Below are positions 29,684-39,123 of a stretch of DNA of 64,000 nucleotides, one piece after another. The notes beneath the pieces were generated by a model. That model was not told the origin of the DNA and searched no databases. It worked only from the letters and a program-made list of their open reading frames with translations. The translations under genes were made by a program, and so were the position numbers. Where the stretch lies: positions 1,303,501-1,367,500 of the forward strand of contig NZ_CP019937.1 of the NCBI RefSeq assembly GCF_002117445.1, read 5' to 3'. Every line of letters begins with the position of its first letter. The first letter of the stretch is position 1. The DNA is from Ketogulonicigenium robustum. Lineage in GTDB: Bacteria; Pseudomonadota; Alphaproteobacteria; Rhodobacterales; Rhodobacteraceae.

Positions 29684-30307
29684 TTAGACGCCCGCCCGCC
29701 CCTTCACCTCGCGATACCAACGCCATAACAACGTCGCGGCAACGGATCGCCAGGGCTGCCACGCCTCGGCGAGCTGGCGCAGCGCACGTTCACTCGGGCG
29801 CGCCTCGAGGGTGAACAGGTCACGCGCGGCCTCTTGCAAAGCCAGATCGCCTGCTGGCATCACATCGACACGCCCCAGCGAAAACATCGCATAAATTTCG
29901 GCCGTCCAGCGTCCGATACCCGGTACCATAACCAGCTGGTCGATGACTTCCCCATCCGCCAGTAGCGGCAGGCGGTCAAAATCGATCCCGCTGGCGGCCA
30001 GTGCACGGGCGTATTTTACTTTCGGGCGGCTAAGCCCGACCGCCCGCATTTCATCGTCGGTCGCCCCCAGAATGGCGGCAGGCAGATGTAGCCCTGCCCC
30101 CTCGACACGGGCCCAAATCGCGCGGGCCGATGCTGTGGACACCTGCTGACTAACGATGGCGGATAAAAGACGAGGGAACCCCTGCGCATCGCGCCGCAAT
30201 TCCAGCGGGCCGATGATCGACAGGGCATGAGCAAAGCGCGGCTCGGCATTGGACAGCCAATCGCTGCCGCGTTGCAATAAATCTAGATCAAGAACCTGTT
30301 CCGCCAT
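29684..30307 (-). CDS. DNA-3-methyladenine glycosylase II (AlkA-like, HhH-GPD)
   Basis: A 207-residue base-excision repair glycosylase. LLSAIVSQQVSTASARAIW opens the HhH-GPD domain, the hairpin is MVPGIGRWTAEIYAMF, and the catalytic aspartate is in VMPAGDLALQEA. It lacks the iron-sulfur cluster cysteines of MutY/Nth. It removes alkylated bases from DNA. I chose ATG 30307 (MAEQVLDLDLL) over an upstream in-frame ATG at 30325. Confidence 0.88.
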   Translation of the reverse strand: MAEQVLDLDLLQRGSDWLSNAEPRFAHALSIIGPLELRRDAQGFPRLLSAIVSQQVSTASARAIWARVEGAGLHLPAAILGATDDEMRAVGLSRPKVKYARALAASGIDFDRLPLLADGEVIDQLVMVPGIGRWTAEIYAMFSLGRVDVMPAGDLALQEAARDLFTLEARPSERALRQLAEAWQPWRSVAATLLWRWYREVKGRAGV

Positions 30308-30355
30308 GGCCGAACCATGGCACATTGCGGCGGAACAGGGAAGAACAAAAAGGGA

Positions 30356-30931
30356 TCAGTCCTTGGCGCGTTCGACGTAAGAATTATCTTCCGTCAAAAT
30401 GATGATGCGCGTGCCGGCCGAAATATGCGGCGGCACCATCACGCGGATGCCGATGTCGGTCATCGCGGGCTTGTAGGACGACGACGCGGTTTGGCCTTTC
30501 ACGACCGGCTCCGTCTCGGTGATTTCAACGGTCACACGCTGCGGCAACTCGATGGCAACGGCGGTGTCTTGGTAGATTTTCAAGAACACACGCAGGCCGT
30601 CTTTCAGGAACGCCTTTTGGTCGCCGATCACATCACCATCAACGGTGATCTGCTCATAGCTGTTCGGCTCCATAAAGTGGAAGCCTTCGCCGTCTTCATA
30701 GAGGAAGTCGTATTCCACATCCTCAACGTGGGCGCGTTCAAGCGACTCGGTGGTTTTCCAACGCTCGGACACCTTTACACCATCCGAGATGCGGCGCATG
30801 TCGACTTGGGTCACAGGCGTGCCCTTGCCGGGGTGGAAGTTTTGCGCGGTCAGCACGGCATACAGCTTGCCGTCGATTTCCAGAACGTTGCCCTTGCGGA
30901 CGCTAGAGGCGATGACTTTCACGGGGTTCAT
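30356..30931 (-). CDS. efp: Elongation factor P
   Basis: A 191-residue EF-P with its KOW-like N-domain and two OB domains. It helps ribosomes through polyproline stretches. The modifiable lysine is Lys36 in HPGKGTP, the context used for beta-lysylation by EpmA. The C-terminal signature in this copy reads [20 protein letters not shown]. It is divergent from epmA across 95 bases, so modifier and target are paired. Confidence 0.96.
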   Translation of the reverse strand: MNPVKVIASSVRKGNVLEIDGKLYAVLTAQNFHPGKGTPVTQVDMRRISDGVKVSERWKTTESLERAHVEDVEYDFLYEDGEGFHFMEPNSYEQITVDGDVIGDQKAFLKDGLRVFLKIYQDTAVAIELPQRVTVEITETEPVVKGQTASSSYKPAMTDIGIRVMVPPHISAGTRIIILTEDNSYVERAKD

Positions 30932-31026
30932 CCTTGTGATCGGTGCACCACCGCCCTAGGTAGGCGGCAGCTTTGCCTCGCTGCTAGCGTGGTTTGGCCG
31001 CAATTTCCAGCCCGCAAGGCAGAATT

Positions 31027-32070
31027 ATGACGAATCCATCCGATCAATGGTGGTCGCCCCACCGCCACAGCGAACGGCGCGGTCTGCTGCTGGCGCGAAA
31101 CCGCATCCAGCGCGCCCTGCGCGACTGGCTGGACGCCCAAGGGATGACCGAGGTTGACCCGGTCGGCCTGCAGGTCACGCCGTCGAACGAGGCGCACCTG
31201 CACGGGTTTGCCACAACTGCTATTGGCAATGACGGCGCACCGCGGCAGATGTATCTGCATACATCGCCAGAATTCGCGATGAAAAAGCTGTTGGCGGCGG
31301 GTGAGACCGCGATCTACACCTTTGCCCACGTCTGGCGGAACCGCGAACGTGGCCGCCTGCACAGCCCCGAATTCACCATGCTGGAATGGTATCGCACAGG
31401 CGCGGATTACAGCGTGTTGATGGATGATACCGCCGCGCTGGTCCGCACTGCCGCGACCATCACTGGAGCGGCCCAACTGCATTTCAACGGCATATCCTGC
31501 GACCCCTTCGCGCCGTTTGAGCGGTTGTCGGTGGCCGAGGCATTTCTGCGCTACGCGGACATCGACCTGCTGGCGACAATCGCCGCCGACGGCACGACCG
31601 ACGCTGCGGCCCTCGCAACCGCCTTGGCGCGCACGGGTATTGCGAGCAGCGCCGACGACACGTGGTCCGACATGCTGTCGCGCGTTTTAGTGGCACGGGT
31701 CGAGCCGCATCTGGGCCACGAACGCATTACCGTCCTTGACCGCTACCCCGCCGCCGAAGCTGCCCTTGCCCGCCGCGTGCCCGGCGATGCGCGCGTGGCC
31801 GAGCGGTTCGAGGTTTACGCCTGCGGGGTCGAGCTGGCGAACGGCTTTGGCGAATTGACCGATGCCGCCGAACAGCGCCGCCGGTTCGAGATCGAAATGG
31901 ACGAGAAAGAACGCATCTACGCCGAACGCTACCCGATTGACGAGGCATTGCTGGCCGCCCTGCCCCTGATGCCGCCAACCGCCGGTATCGCGCTGGGGTT
32001 CGACCGTCTGGTCATGCTGGCCACCGGCGCGCCGCGCATCGACGATGTGATCTGGGCCCCTGTCGAATAA
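31027..32070 (+). CDS. epmA: EF-P lysine lysyltransferase EpmA (GenX/PoxA)
   Basis: A 347-residue class II lysyl-tRNA-synthetase paralogue that lacks the anticodon-binding domain. It starts directly in the catalytic core (RHSERRGLLLARNRI). HTSPEFAMKKLLAAG, FRNRE-like FAHVWRNRERGRLHSPEFTMLEW (split: FAHVWRNRERGR, LHSPEFTMLEW) and the motif 3 segment GIALGFDRLVML are present. It attaches (R)-beta-lysine to EF-P. Its partner EpmB (lysine 2,3-aminomutase) is not in the window. ATG 31027 fits the family N-terminus MTNPSDQWW. Confidence 0.95.
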   Translation: MTNPSDQWWSPHRHSERRGLLLARNRIQRALRDWLDAQGMTEVDPVGLQVTPSNEAHLHGFATTAIGNDGAPRQMYLHTSPEFAMKKLLAAGETAIYTFAHVWRNRERGRLHSPEFTMLEWYRTGADYSVLMDDTAALVRTAATITGAAQLHFNGISCDPFAPFERLSVAEAFLRYADIDLLATIAADGTTDAAALATALARTGIASSADDTWSDMLSRVLVARVEPHLGHERITVLDRYPAAEAALARRVPGDARVAERFEVYACGVELANGFGELTDAAEQRRRFEIEMDEKERIYAERYPIDEALLAALPLMPPTAGIALGFDRLVMLATGAPRIDDVIWAPVE

Positions 32071-32101
32071 AAAACCCGCGCCGATCAGGGCGCGGGTTCA
32101 A
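32071..32101. terminator. Terminator between convergent epmA and ndk
   Basis: AACCCGCGCC (32073-32082) and GGCGCGGGTT (32089-32098) form a perfect 10-bp stem flanked by A-rich and T-containing sequence. It is likely to act for epmA and, on the other strand, ndk (AAAA/TTTT at the epmA side). Confidence 0.82.
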
Positions 32102-32122
32102 ACCGTAAAACGTGGCTAAAAA

Positions 32123-32545
32123 TTAGCCGACGATTTCGAGGCCTGCGAAGAAGAAAGCGATTTCTTCGGCAGCAGCTTCGGGGGCGTCCGAACCGTGGAC
32201 CGAGTTCTCGCCAACCGATTCAGCAAATTCTGCGCGGATGGTACCGGCAGCTGCGTCCTTGGGGTTGGTCGCGCCCATGATTTCGCGGTTACGCACAACA
32301 GCGTTTTCGCCTTCCAGAACTTGGGCGATGATCGGGCCCGAAGCCATGAATTCGCACAGCTCGTCATAGAAGGGACGCTCGGCGTGGACGATGTAGAACT
32401 GGCCAGCTTGTGCCTTGGTCAGGTGAATGCGCTTTTGTGCGACGATGCGCAGGCCAGCTTCTTCGAACTTGGCGTTGATTTTGCCGGTCAGGTTGCGGCG
32501 GGTAGCATCGGGTTTGATGATCGAGAAAGTGCGTTGGATCGCCAT
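32123..32545 (-). CDS. ndk: Nucleoside diphosphate kinase
   Basis: A 140-residue kinase that transfers phosphate from ATP to NDPs. The active-site histidine is His117 in [10 protein letters not shown], and [14 protein letters not shown] and the GATNPKDA Kpn loop are intact. ATG 32545 gives the standard N-terminus [13 protein letters not shown]. Confidence 0.98.
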   Translation of the reverse strand: MAIQRTFSIIKPDATRRNLTGKINAKFEEAGLRIVAQKRIHLTKAQAGQFYIVHAERPFYDELCEFMASGPIIAQVLEGENAVVRNREIMGATNPKDAAAGTIRAEFAESVGENSVHGSDAPEAAAEEIAFFFAGLEIVG

Positions 32546-32695
32546 TTTCTTGTCCCTTATAAGTGTGGGGACACGCGCCCCCGGTTGCATTTGGCGCTGC
32601 CCTATCATGCGATTTATCCGCTGAAAAGCCACTTGAGGGCGATTGACCCGCCAAGCGCGTTCAGGCAAGACCCGCGCAAGCGAAAGGGGCCCGTT

Positions 32696-34555
32696 ATGCT
32701 GAAGATTTCCGATATTTCCTACTCGGTCGAGGGGCGGCCCCTGTTCGAACATGCCTCCGCCGTCATTCCGACCGGTCACAAGGTCGGCCTTGTGGGCCGC
32801 AACGGCGCGGGCAAGACGACGCTGTTCCGCCTGATCAAGGGCGAATTGGCGCTGGACACCGGTGTGATCGAAATTCCCAAAGGCGCGCGCATCGGCGGTG
32901 TCAGCCAAGAAGTGCCGGGCAACGAAGTGTCGCTGCTGGATACAGTCATCGCCGCCGATACCGAACGTGCCGAGCTGATGGCCGAATCCGAAACCGCGAC
33001 CGACCCGCACCGCATTGGCGAAATCCAGACCCGTCTGGCCGACATCGACGCGTGGTCGGCCGAGGCGCGCGCCAGCAACATCCTGCGCGGCCTTGGCTTT
33101 ACTGACGAAGAACAGCGCATGCCCTGCTCGGCTTTTTCGGGCGGCTGGCGGATGCGCGTGGCGCTGGCAGGGGTTCTGTTCTCGCAGCCCGACCTGCTGC
33201 TGCTTGACGAGCCGACCAACTACCTCGACCTTGAAGGCGCGCTATGGCTGGAATCCTATCTGGTCAAATATCCGCACACCGTCCTCATCGTCTCGCACGA
33301 CCGCGAATTGCTGAACCGCTCGGTCACCGGCATTATGCATCTGGACGAGCGCAAGCTGACGTATTGGAGCGGCCCCTACGACCAATTCGTGCGCCAACGC
33401 GCCGAACAGCGGGCCGTGCAAACCGCCGCCGCCAAGAAACAGGACGCCCGCCGCGCCCACCTGCAAAAATTCGTCGATCGTTTCCGCGCCAAGGCCAGCA
33501 AGGCCAAACAGGCCCAAAGCCGCGTCAAGATGCTGGAAAAGATGGAAACCATCCGCGCCCCCGAGGATGCGGCCGCCACCGTCTTCACCTTCCCCGAGCC
33601 CGAGGAACTGTCGCCGCCAATCATTTCAACCGAGAGCGTATCGGTCGGCTATGATGGGCATGTCGTGCTGCGCAACCTGAACCTCCGCATCGACCAAGAC
33701 GACCGCATCGCCCTGTTGGGCCGCAATGGCGAGGGTAAATCGACCCTGTCGAAGCTGCTTTCGGGCCGCCTTGCGCCGATGGGTGGCAAAATCGCCCAGT
33801 CGAATAAGCTGCGCATCGGCTTTTTCGCACAACACCAAGTGGACGAGTTGTTCGTCGACGAAACCCCGATCCAGCACCTGCAAACCGTGCGCCCGGGCGA
33901 GCACCAGTCGCGCCTGCGCGCCCGCCTTGCCGGCTTTGGCCTGATGGCCGATCAGGCCGAAACGCTGGTCGGCAAGTTGTCGGGCGGCCAAAAGGCGCGC
34001 CTCTCGCTGCTACTGGCCACGATTGACGCCCCGCACCTGCTGATCCTCGACGAGCCGACCAACCACCTCGACATCGAAAGCCGCGAGGCTTTGGTCGAGG
34101 CGCTGACCGCCTACACCGGCGCCGTCATTCTGGTCAGCCACGACATGCACCTGCTATCGATGGTGGCCGACCGGCTGTGGCTGGTCAAAGACGGCCGCGT
34201 CTCGCCCTACGAGGACGATCTGGAGGCTTACCGCCGCCTGCTGCTGGAAGGCGCAAAGCCCGCTGCGTCGAAGACCGAGCCCGAAGCCCCGAAGGTCCGC
34301 AAGGTCAGCCGCGAGGAAATCGCTGCCCTGCAGTCCGAGGTGCGCAAATGCGAGGATCGCCTGCAAAAGATCGACGACATGCGCAACAAACTGGCCGCAA
34401 AGCTGGCCGACCCCGAGTTGTACGAGGACGACCGTCGCGGCGATTTGGCGGTTTGGAACAAAAAATATGCCGAGGTGATGGACGCGCTAGCCCGTGCCGA
34501 AAGCATGTGGGTCACCGCCAGCGAAAAGCTGGAAGCCGCCCGTAAGCAAAGCTGA
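32696..34555 (+). CDS. ABC-F family ATPase (YheS/Uup-like)
   Basis: A 619-residue soluble protein with two ABC cassettes and no membrane domain. Walker A motifs are GRNGAGKT (about residue 36) and GRNGEGKS (about 342). Signatures are [12 protein letters not shown] and [12 protein letters not shown], and Walker B motifs are [12 protein letters not shown] and [12 protein letters not shown]. The linker between cassettes (about 240-290) is Lys/Arg/Ala-rich and helical, as in ribosome-binding ABC-F proteins, and the C-terminus (560-619) is a coiled coil. Such proteins act on the ribosomal E site or in antibiotic protection. No resistance context is visible, so a housekeeping translation role is more likely. 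Confidence 0.93.
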   Translation: MLKISDISYSVEGRPLFEHASAVIPTGHKVGLVGRNGAGKTTLFRLIKGELALDTGVIEIPKGARIGGVSQEVPGNEVSLLDTVIAADTERAELMAESETATDPHRIGEIQTRLADIDAWSAEARASNILRGLGFTDEEQRMPCSAFSGGWRMRVALAGVLFSQPDLLLLDEPTNYLDLEGALWLESYLVKYPHTVLIVSHDRELLNRSVTGIMHLDERKLTYWSGPYDQFVRQRAEQRAVQTAAAKKQDARRAHLQKFVDRFRAKASKAKQAQSRVKMLEKMETIRAPEDAAATVFTFPEPEELSPPIISTESVSVGYDGHVVLRNLNLRIDQDDRIALLGRNGEGKSTLSKLLSGRLAPMGGKIAQSNKLRIGFFAQHQVDELFVDETPIQHLQTVRPGEHQSRLRARLAGFGLMADQAETLVGKLSGGQKARLSLLLATIDAPHLLILDEPTNHLDIESREALVEALTAYTGAVILVSHDMHLLSMVADRLWLVKDGRVSPYEDDLEAYRRLLLEGAKPAASKTEPEAPKVRKVSREEIAALQSEVRKCEDRLQKIDDMRNKLAAKLADPELYEDDRRGDLAVWNKKYAEVMDALARAESMWVTASEKLEAARKQS

Positions 34556-34739
34556 AACATCCAGCCTGCGCCCGCGGATGCACGCTGCATTCGTGGGGGC
34601 AGCGCGGCAGGTTTCACACCACACTCCGACAAAATAGCGACAGCAAACGCAATTTTACCAGAAAGCGATGTCATTTCCTGCCCTTGTGGTAAGGAATGTG
34701 AAACCCTCGCTATGGTGAAGTTACGACGTTAAGCACTTT

Positions 34740-37100
34740 ATGGTGGTCGCCGGAATGTTCTACGTCCTCGAATGCGTCACGCAAAAGCATGATCCCACTT
34801 TGGTGGCGCTGGCGCTGATTATCTGGATGATCGGCGGCACGAGCCTATTTTTGCTGATGCGACGCGCGCAGGAAAGCAACAGACGCCGCCAACGCCAATG
34901 GATCGCCATCGCAGCCGTCAGCGCGGGTGTCGCCGTTTGGGGGACGCATTTCGTCGCCATGCTATCCTACGACGGCGGCGTACCCTTCACATTTGAAATT
35001 CCGCTGACGGTGGTTTCTGTTCTGGTAGCGATCGTGCTGTTTTGGGTCGCCCTGCAGGCGTATTTCAAGCTGAATACGCCGTATAACCCGCTAATATCAG
35101 GAACGCTTCTTGCCTTTGCCATCGCAGGAATGCACTTTACTGGCATGGCCGCGATCGATGCCGCAGCCGTGGTGAATTATGATTTGAGCATGATCGTTTG
35201 GGGCCAGATCGTAGCCAGTCTTGCGGCCGTCGCGGCCTTCTATGTCTTCGACAAGATGCCGGGTCGACGCGGCATCATGGTCGCTATGGCGCTGTCGCTA
35301 ATCGCTGTGGGCGCCATGCATTTCACCGCGATGAGCGCGACGCAGCTGATCCCCGACCCAACGCGAGCCGCCGTCAATGACAGCGACAGCCGCCAACTGA
35401 TGATCGCGATGACTGTTTCAGCCTCGATCATGCTGGCATTGATCGCACTGGGAACATCTTTTGTAGATCGCTACTTGAACGATCTACGCGGCTTGGTCGA
35501 TGCGTCACTGGACGCCATCGCCATTTTGCGCGATGGCACAGTGATCGACGCGAACGACCGCTTTCTGACTTTGGTCGGCGCGCGGCGCGACATGGTTATC
35601 GGCAGCGAAATTGCAAAAATCGTCGTCGCACAGGACGGCATGCCGCTGGCCGCCCTTTCCAAAACCGCGACCGAAGGCCAACTGACGCAAAGCAACGGCG
35701 AAATGCGCCCGGTCGAGATCGCGGCCCACGTCATCGAATACCGCGGGCGCGACTGCCAGGTGATCTCGATCCGCGACTTGACGCGTATCAAAGAAAGCCA
35801 ACGACGCATCACGCACCTGGCCAAGCACGATTCGCTGACAAATCTGCCGAATAGGGCCACCGCCATGCAGGCCATGTCGCAAGCGATGGAAATGGCCGCA
35901 CTAAACGGGGAACAGATAGCCGTCCTCGCGCTGGACCTCGACAGGTTCAAGGCGGTGAACGACATTTTCGGCCACCAAGAAGGCGACCGCGTTCTGTGCC
36001 AAGTGGCCGACTATCTGCGCACAGCCGTCCGTTCGACCGACCTTGTCGCTAGGTTAGGCGGTGACGAGTTCGTGATTATCCAAACCGGTGCAAGCCAGCC
36101 CCAAGGGGCCAAAGCGCTGGCAGATCGCATCATCGCTATTTTCGCGCGTGACCAAGCCGAGGCAAAAAAACTGCGTACCGTCGGCACCAGTATCGGGATT
36201 GCGGTCTTTCCCAACGACGCGGCAGACCCATCCAGTCTGCACCATGCTGCCGACTTGGCCCTCTACCGCGCCAAGGCTGCCGGTCGCGGCACCGTCTGTG
36301 CCTACGATGTCGCCATGGACAATGAACAGCAGCAGCGGCGCGAGCTGGAACACGACATGACCCAAGCCATTGCGCGCGGCGAGTTTTGGCTAGCCTATCA
36401 ACCTCTGGTCAATTCGCAATCGCGCGCTGTGACAGGTTACGAGGCCCTCCTCCGCTGGGACCATCCGCGCCTCGGGGCTGTGCCGCCTGACCGATTCATT
36501 CCCTTGGCCGAAGAAACCGGCGCGATCATCTCAATCGGCGAATGGGTTCTACAAGAAGCCTGCCGGCAAGCTGCGACATGGCCCGATGACCTGCGGATCG
36601 CGGTAAATGTGTCTGCAGTGCAGTTCTGGGTGCCGAACCTTGTCGATACCGTCCGAAACGCCCTCAGCATCAGCGGCCTTGACCCGCATCGTCTGGAGCT
36701 GGAAATCACTGAAAGCGTCGTCATGCGTGATAACGACAGCGTCGTCGCAACGCTGGATGAATTGCGTGAACTGGGCGTCTCGATTGTCATGGACGATTTC
36801 GGCACAGGCTTTTCATCCCTCTCGAACCTGAAAAGCTATGCGTTTGACAAGATCAAAATCGACCGCAGCTTTATCGCCACGATCGACAGGGACACGTCAT
36901 CGCGCGCGATCATGCGGGCTATTGTCGGCCTTGGACATTCGATGAACTTGCCTGTCGTCGCCGAAGGGGTCGAGACCGAGGAACAGCTGCACCTTGTCGC
37001 ACTGGAGGGGTGTGTGCAGGTTCAAGGCTACCTATTCGGGCGGCCTAGCGTCGCACCAGCGTTTGAAACGCGCCAAGTTTCTGCCATTGTTGGGGCCTAA
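34740..37100 (+). CDS. MHYT-PAS-GGDEF-EAL cyclic-di-GMP signalling protein
   Basis: A 786-residue membrane protein. Residues about 15-250 hold seven hydrophobic helices with three MHYT-type repeats (WGTHFVAM, AGMHFTGM, GAMHFTAM), a putative sensor of oxygen, CO or NO through copper. A PAS domain (about 255-355) follows, then a diguanylate cyclase domain with an intact GGDEF (440-444) and a phosphodiesterase domain with EAL (568-570), NVSAVQFW, DDFGTGFSSLSNL and AEGVET. Both active sites look complete, so it may make or break c-di-GMP depending on the signal. The start may be ATG 34740 or the in-frame ATG at 34755. Confidence 0.92.
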   Translation: MVVAGMFYVLECVTQKHDPTLVALALIIWMIGGTSLFLLMRRAQESNRRRQRQWIAIAAVSAGVAVWGTHFVAMLSYDGGVPFTFEIPLTVVSVLVAIVLFWVALQAYFKLNTPYNPLISGTLLAFAIAGMHFTGMAAIDAAAVVNYDLSMIVWGQIVASLAAVAAFYVFDKMPGRRGIMVAMALSLIAVGAMHFTAMSATQLIPDPTRAAVNDSDSRQLMIAMTVSASIMLALIALGTSFVDRYLNDLRGLVDASLDAIAILRDGTVIDANDRFLTLVGARRDMVIGSEIAKIVVAQDGMPLAALSKTATEGQLTQSNGEMRPVEIAAHVIEYRGRDCQVISIRDLTRIKESQRRITHLAKHDSLTNLPNRATAMQAMSQAMEMAALNGEQIAVLALDLDRFKAVNDIFGHQEGDRVLCQVADYLRTAVRSTDLVARLGGDEFVIIQTGASQPQGAKALADRIIAIFARDQAEAKKLRTVGTSIGIAVFPNDAADPSSLHHAADLALYRAKAAGRGTVCAYDVAMDNEQQQRRELEHDMTQAIARGEFWLAYQPLVNSQSRAVTGYEALLRWDHPRLGAVPPDRFIPLAEETGAIISIGEWVLQEACRQAATWPDDLRIAVNVSAVQFWVPNLVDTVRNALSISGLDPHRLELEITESVVMRDNDSVVATLDELRELGVSIVMDDFGTGFSSLSNLKSYAFDKIKIDRSFIATIDRDTSSRAIMRAIVGLGHSMNLPVVAEGVETEEQLHLVALEGCVQVQGYLFGRPSVAPAFETRQVSAIVGA

Positions 37101-37167
37101 TCATCTGGCGCGACAGGCCATCCCTCGGCTAGGTTAGCGCATACGGCAAAAAAAAGCGACGGGACAT

Positions 37168-37794
37168 ATGCTGACGACGACGGCCGCGATCACCGCGTTC
37201 ACAACGATATTCGTCATGATCGACGCCCCCGGCCTGACGCCGATCTTCCTGTCGATGACCCATGGGATGAGCGCGGCGCACCGCAGGCTTGTAGCAATAC
37301 GCGCTTGCTTGGTCAGCCTCGGGCTGATGATGTTTTTCCTGTTTTTGGGGCAAGCCGTGCTGGATTTCATCGGCATTTCAATCCCCGCCTTTCGTATTGC
37401 GGGTGGGGTTCTGCTATTCCTAACCGCCCTTGATATGCTGTTTGAGCGGCGCCAGACGCGGCGGCGCACCAGCGCCGAAGGCGCGCTCGATCCCAGCCAC
37501 GACCCGTCTGTTTTCCCCTTGGGTATTCCGCTGATCGTCGGGCCGGGGCTAATTACGACGCTGATCCTGCTCGCCTCGACGTCCGAAGGGGCCTTGGGCC
37601 TTGCCGTCGTTGCGGCGATGGCAATCATCAATATCGGCATTGTTTTCGTGACATTCTTGGCCGCCCCCAGCATCGGAAAGCTGCTGGGCACCACGGGGCT
37701 GAACGTGATGACCCGCCTTCTCGGCATGTTTCTGGCCGCGCTTGCGGTTCAGTTCATTCTGGACGGCATCCGCAGCGCGAACCTGATGGGCTAA
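37168..37794 (+). CDS. MarC family integral membrane protein
   Basis: A 208-residue protein with six hydrophobic helices. FVMIDAPGLTPIFLSMT at the start and FPLGIPLIVGPGLITTLILL in the middle are the two related half-motifs of the MarC/NAAT family. Its function is not established; the original link to multiple antibiotic resistance has not held up. It is followed after 3 bases by the aspartic protease gene. Confidence 0.9.
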   Translation: MLTTTAAITAFTTIFVMIDAPGLTPIFLSMTHGMSAAHRRLVAIRACLVSLGLMMFFLFLGQAVLDFIGISIPAFRIAGGVLLFLTALDMLFERRQTRRRTSAEGALDPSHDPSVFPLGIPLIVGPGLITTLILLASTSEGALGLAVVAAMAIINIGIVFVTFLAAPSIGKLLGTTGLNVMTRLLGMFLAALAVQFILDGIRSANLMG

Positions 37795-37797
37795 CGG

Positions 37798-38376
37798 ATG
37801 AGCGGAGATGACGTCGTTCGCTTGGTCGCCTTGCTGGTCATTTTGATGGCTGTTGGCGGCACTTTCATCGCCAGCGGGCGCGGACGCATAGGGCAAATGG
37901 CGCAGCACGCTGCCATCTGGGGGCTGATCTTTCTGGGCGCGCTGGCCGCCATCGACCTATGGCCGACCATTTCCCAAACCGTGCGCCCCCAGCAAACCCA
38001 AGAATCGGGCGGCGTTGAATCGGTTTCGCTGCGCGAGGATGGCCACTATTACCTGACGCTGCAGGTGAACGGTCTGCCCGTCGTATTCGCGGTTGACACC
38101 GGTGCAACTGATGTCGTGCTGAGCCAAGCTGATGCGCGCCGCATCGGGATAGATGTAGCAAATCTGGCCTACGTGCGAACGGCGCAAACCGCGAATGGCA
38201 CAGTACGGCTTGCGCCAGTGACGTTAGATACCGTCGTACTGGGCGACTTCACCTGGCACAAACAATCCGCCGTGGTGAACGAGGGCGAGATGGGCCAATC
38301 GCTGCTGGGGATGAGCTATCTGCGCCACTTCCAGCGGATCGAAATTTCCGACGGCCGTCTTGTGCTGACCCGCTAG
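37798..38376 (+). CDS. TIGR02281-type membrane-anchored aspartic protease
   Basis: A 192-residue protein with two N-terminal hydrophobic helices (8-26 and 38-56) and a retropepsin-like domain. The single catalytic aspartate is Asp100 in FAVDTGATDVVLS, and the flap-distal LLGMSYLRHF is present. It should dimerise to be active. Substrates are unknown. It is probably co-transcribed with marC and ends 6 bases before the convergent ABC permease gene. Confidence 0.88.
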   Translation: MSGDDVVRLVALLVILMAVGGTFIASGRGRIGQMAQHAAIWGLIFLGALAAIDLWPTISQTVRPQQTQESGGVESVSLREDGHYYLTLQVNGLPVVFAVDTGATDVVLSQADARRIGIDVANLAYVRTAQTANGTVRLAPVTLDTVVLGDFTWHKQSAVVNEGEMGQSLLGMSYLRHFQRIEISDGRLVLTR

Positions 38377-38382
38377 GTGACA

Positions 38383-39123
38383 CTACCAGCGGATCACCAA
38401 CCGCTCGGCTAGTGTCACAATTCCGACCAACACCAACGATGTCAGCGCCGACAAGAAAATCGCGGCCCACATCTGCGACAGATTCAGGAAGTTCGTCGCC
38501 AACACAATCGTTGCGCCCAGCCCCTTCGACGTTCCCATGAACTCGGAAACGACGGAACCGACCATCGCCGATGTGATCGACAGCTTGGCCCCGGCAAACA
38601 AATGCGGCAGACTGCTGGGCAACCGCAGCCGCAAAAACACCTCGGTACGGCTGGCAGACAGCGCGCGAAACACGTCATGCGCCTCGCGATCTATGGCACT
38701 TAGGCCCGTCATCGCATTGATCAGCAGCGGAAAAAACGCCGCCACGCTGGCAACGATGATATGCGGCACCGCATTGAACCCAAAGGCCACGATCAGCGCG
38801 GGCGAGATTGCGACCACCGGCGTCACATTCAGCAACAGCGCAACGGGAATGATCGCCATCCGCAAAAAGCCGAAATAGACCATCAACACGGCCAGCAAAA
38901 CTGCCGACCCCGCCCCGAACGCAAACCCCACCAGCGCGTTGGCCAAGGTCACACCCAGATTATCAAGGTAGAACAAGGGCCTCTTGCCGAATTCCGCGAT
39001 GATATTAGCAAACGGGGGTAGAATGGACTTGAGGTTTTGCGCCACCCATTCCCAGCCAAGGTAAAGGGCACCGAACACCAACAGCGGCGCAACCACGCGC
39101 AAAAGCGTCTCGCGGCGGATCAT
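38383..39123 (-). CDS. ABC transporter permease (SsuC/TauC type)
   Basis: A 246-residue membrane permease with six helices. The start MIRRETLLRVVAPLLVFG was chosen because its ATG overlaps the ATPase stop as ATGA. The coupling loop reads DVFRALSASRTEVFLRLRLP, and SAMVGSVVSEFMGTSKGLGA is typical of the sulfonate/taurine/pyrimidine importer family. It works with the ATPase (39120-39947) and the binding protein (40101-41174) to import a small, probably nitrogen-containing compound for the surrounding catabolic island. Confidence 0.92.
   Translation of the reverse strand: MIRRETLLRVVAPLLVFGALYLGWEWVAQNLKSILPPFANIIAEFGKRPLFYLDNLGVTLANALVGFAFGAGSAVLLAVLMVYFGFLRMAIIPVALLLNVTPVVAISPALIVAFGFNAVPHIIVASVAAFFPLLINAMTGLSAIDREAHDVFRALSASRTEVFLRLRLPSSLPHLFAGAKLSITSAMVGSVVSEFMGTSKGLGATIVLATNFLNLSQMWAAIFLSALTSLVLVGIVTLAERLVIRW

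Noticed and set aside
32195-32695. In-frame extension that would lengthen the ABC-F protein by 167 residues
   Set aside because: The extension is antisense to ndk and the protein family starts at [11 protein letters not shown] (ATG 32696).
34654-34692. TTACCA/TGGTAA inverted repeat before the MHYT gene
   Set aside because: The arms are 6 bases and about 26 apart with no supporting context, which can easily occur by chance.
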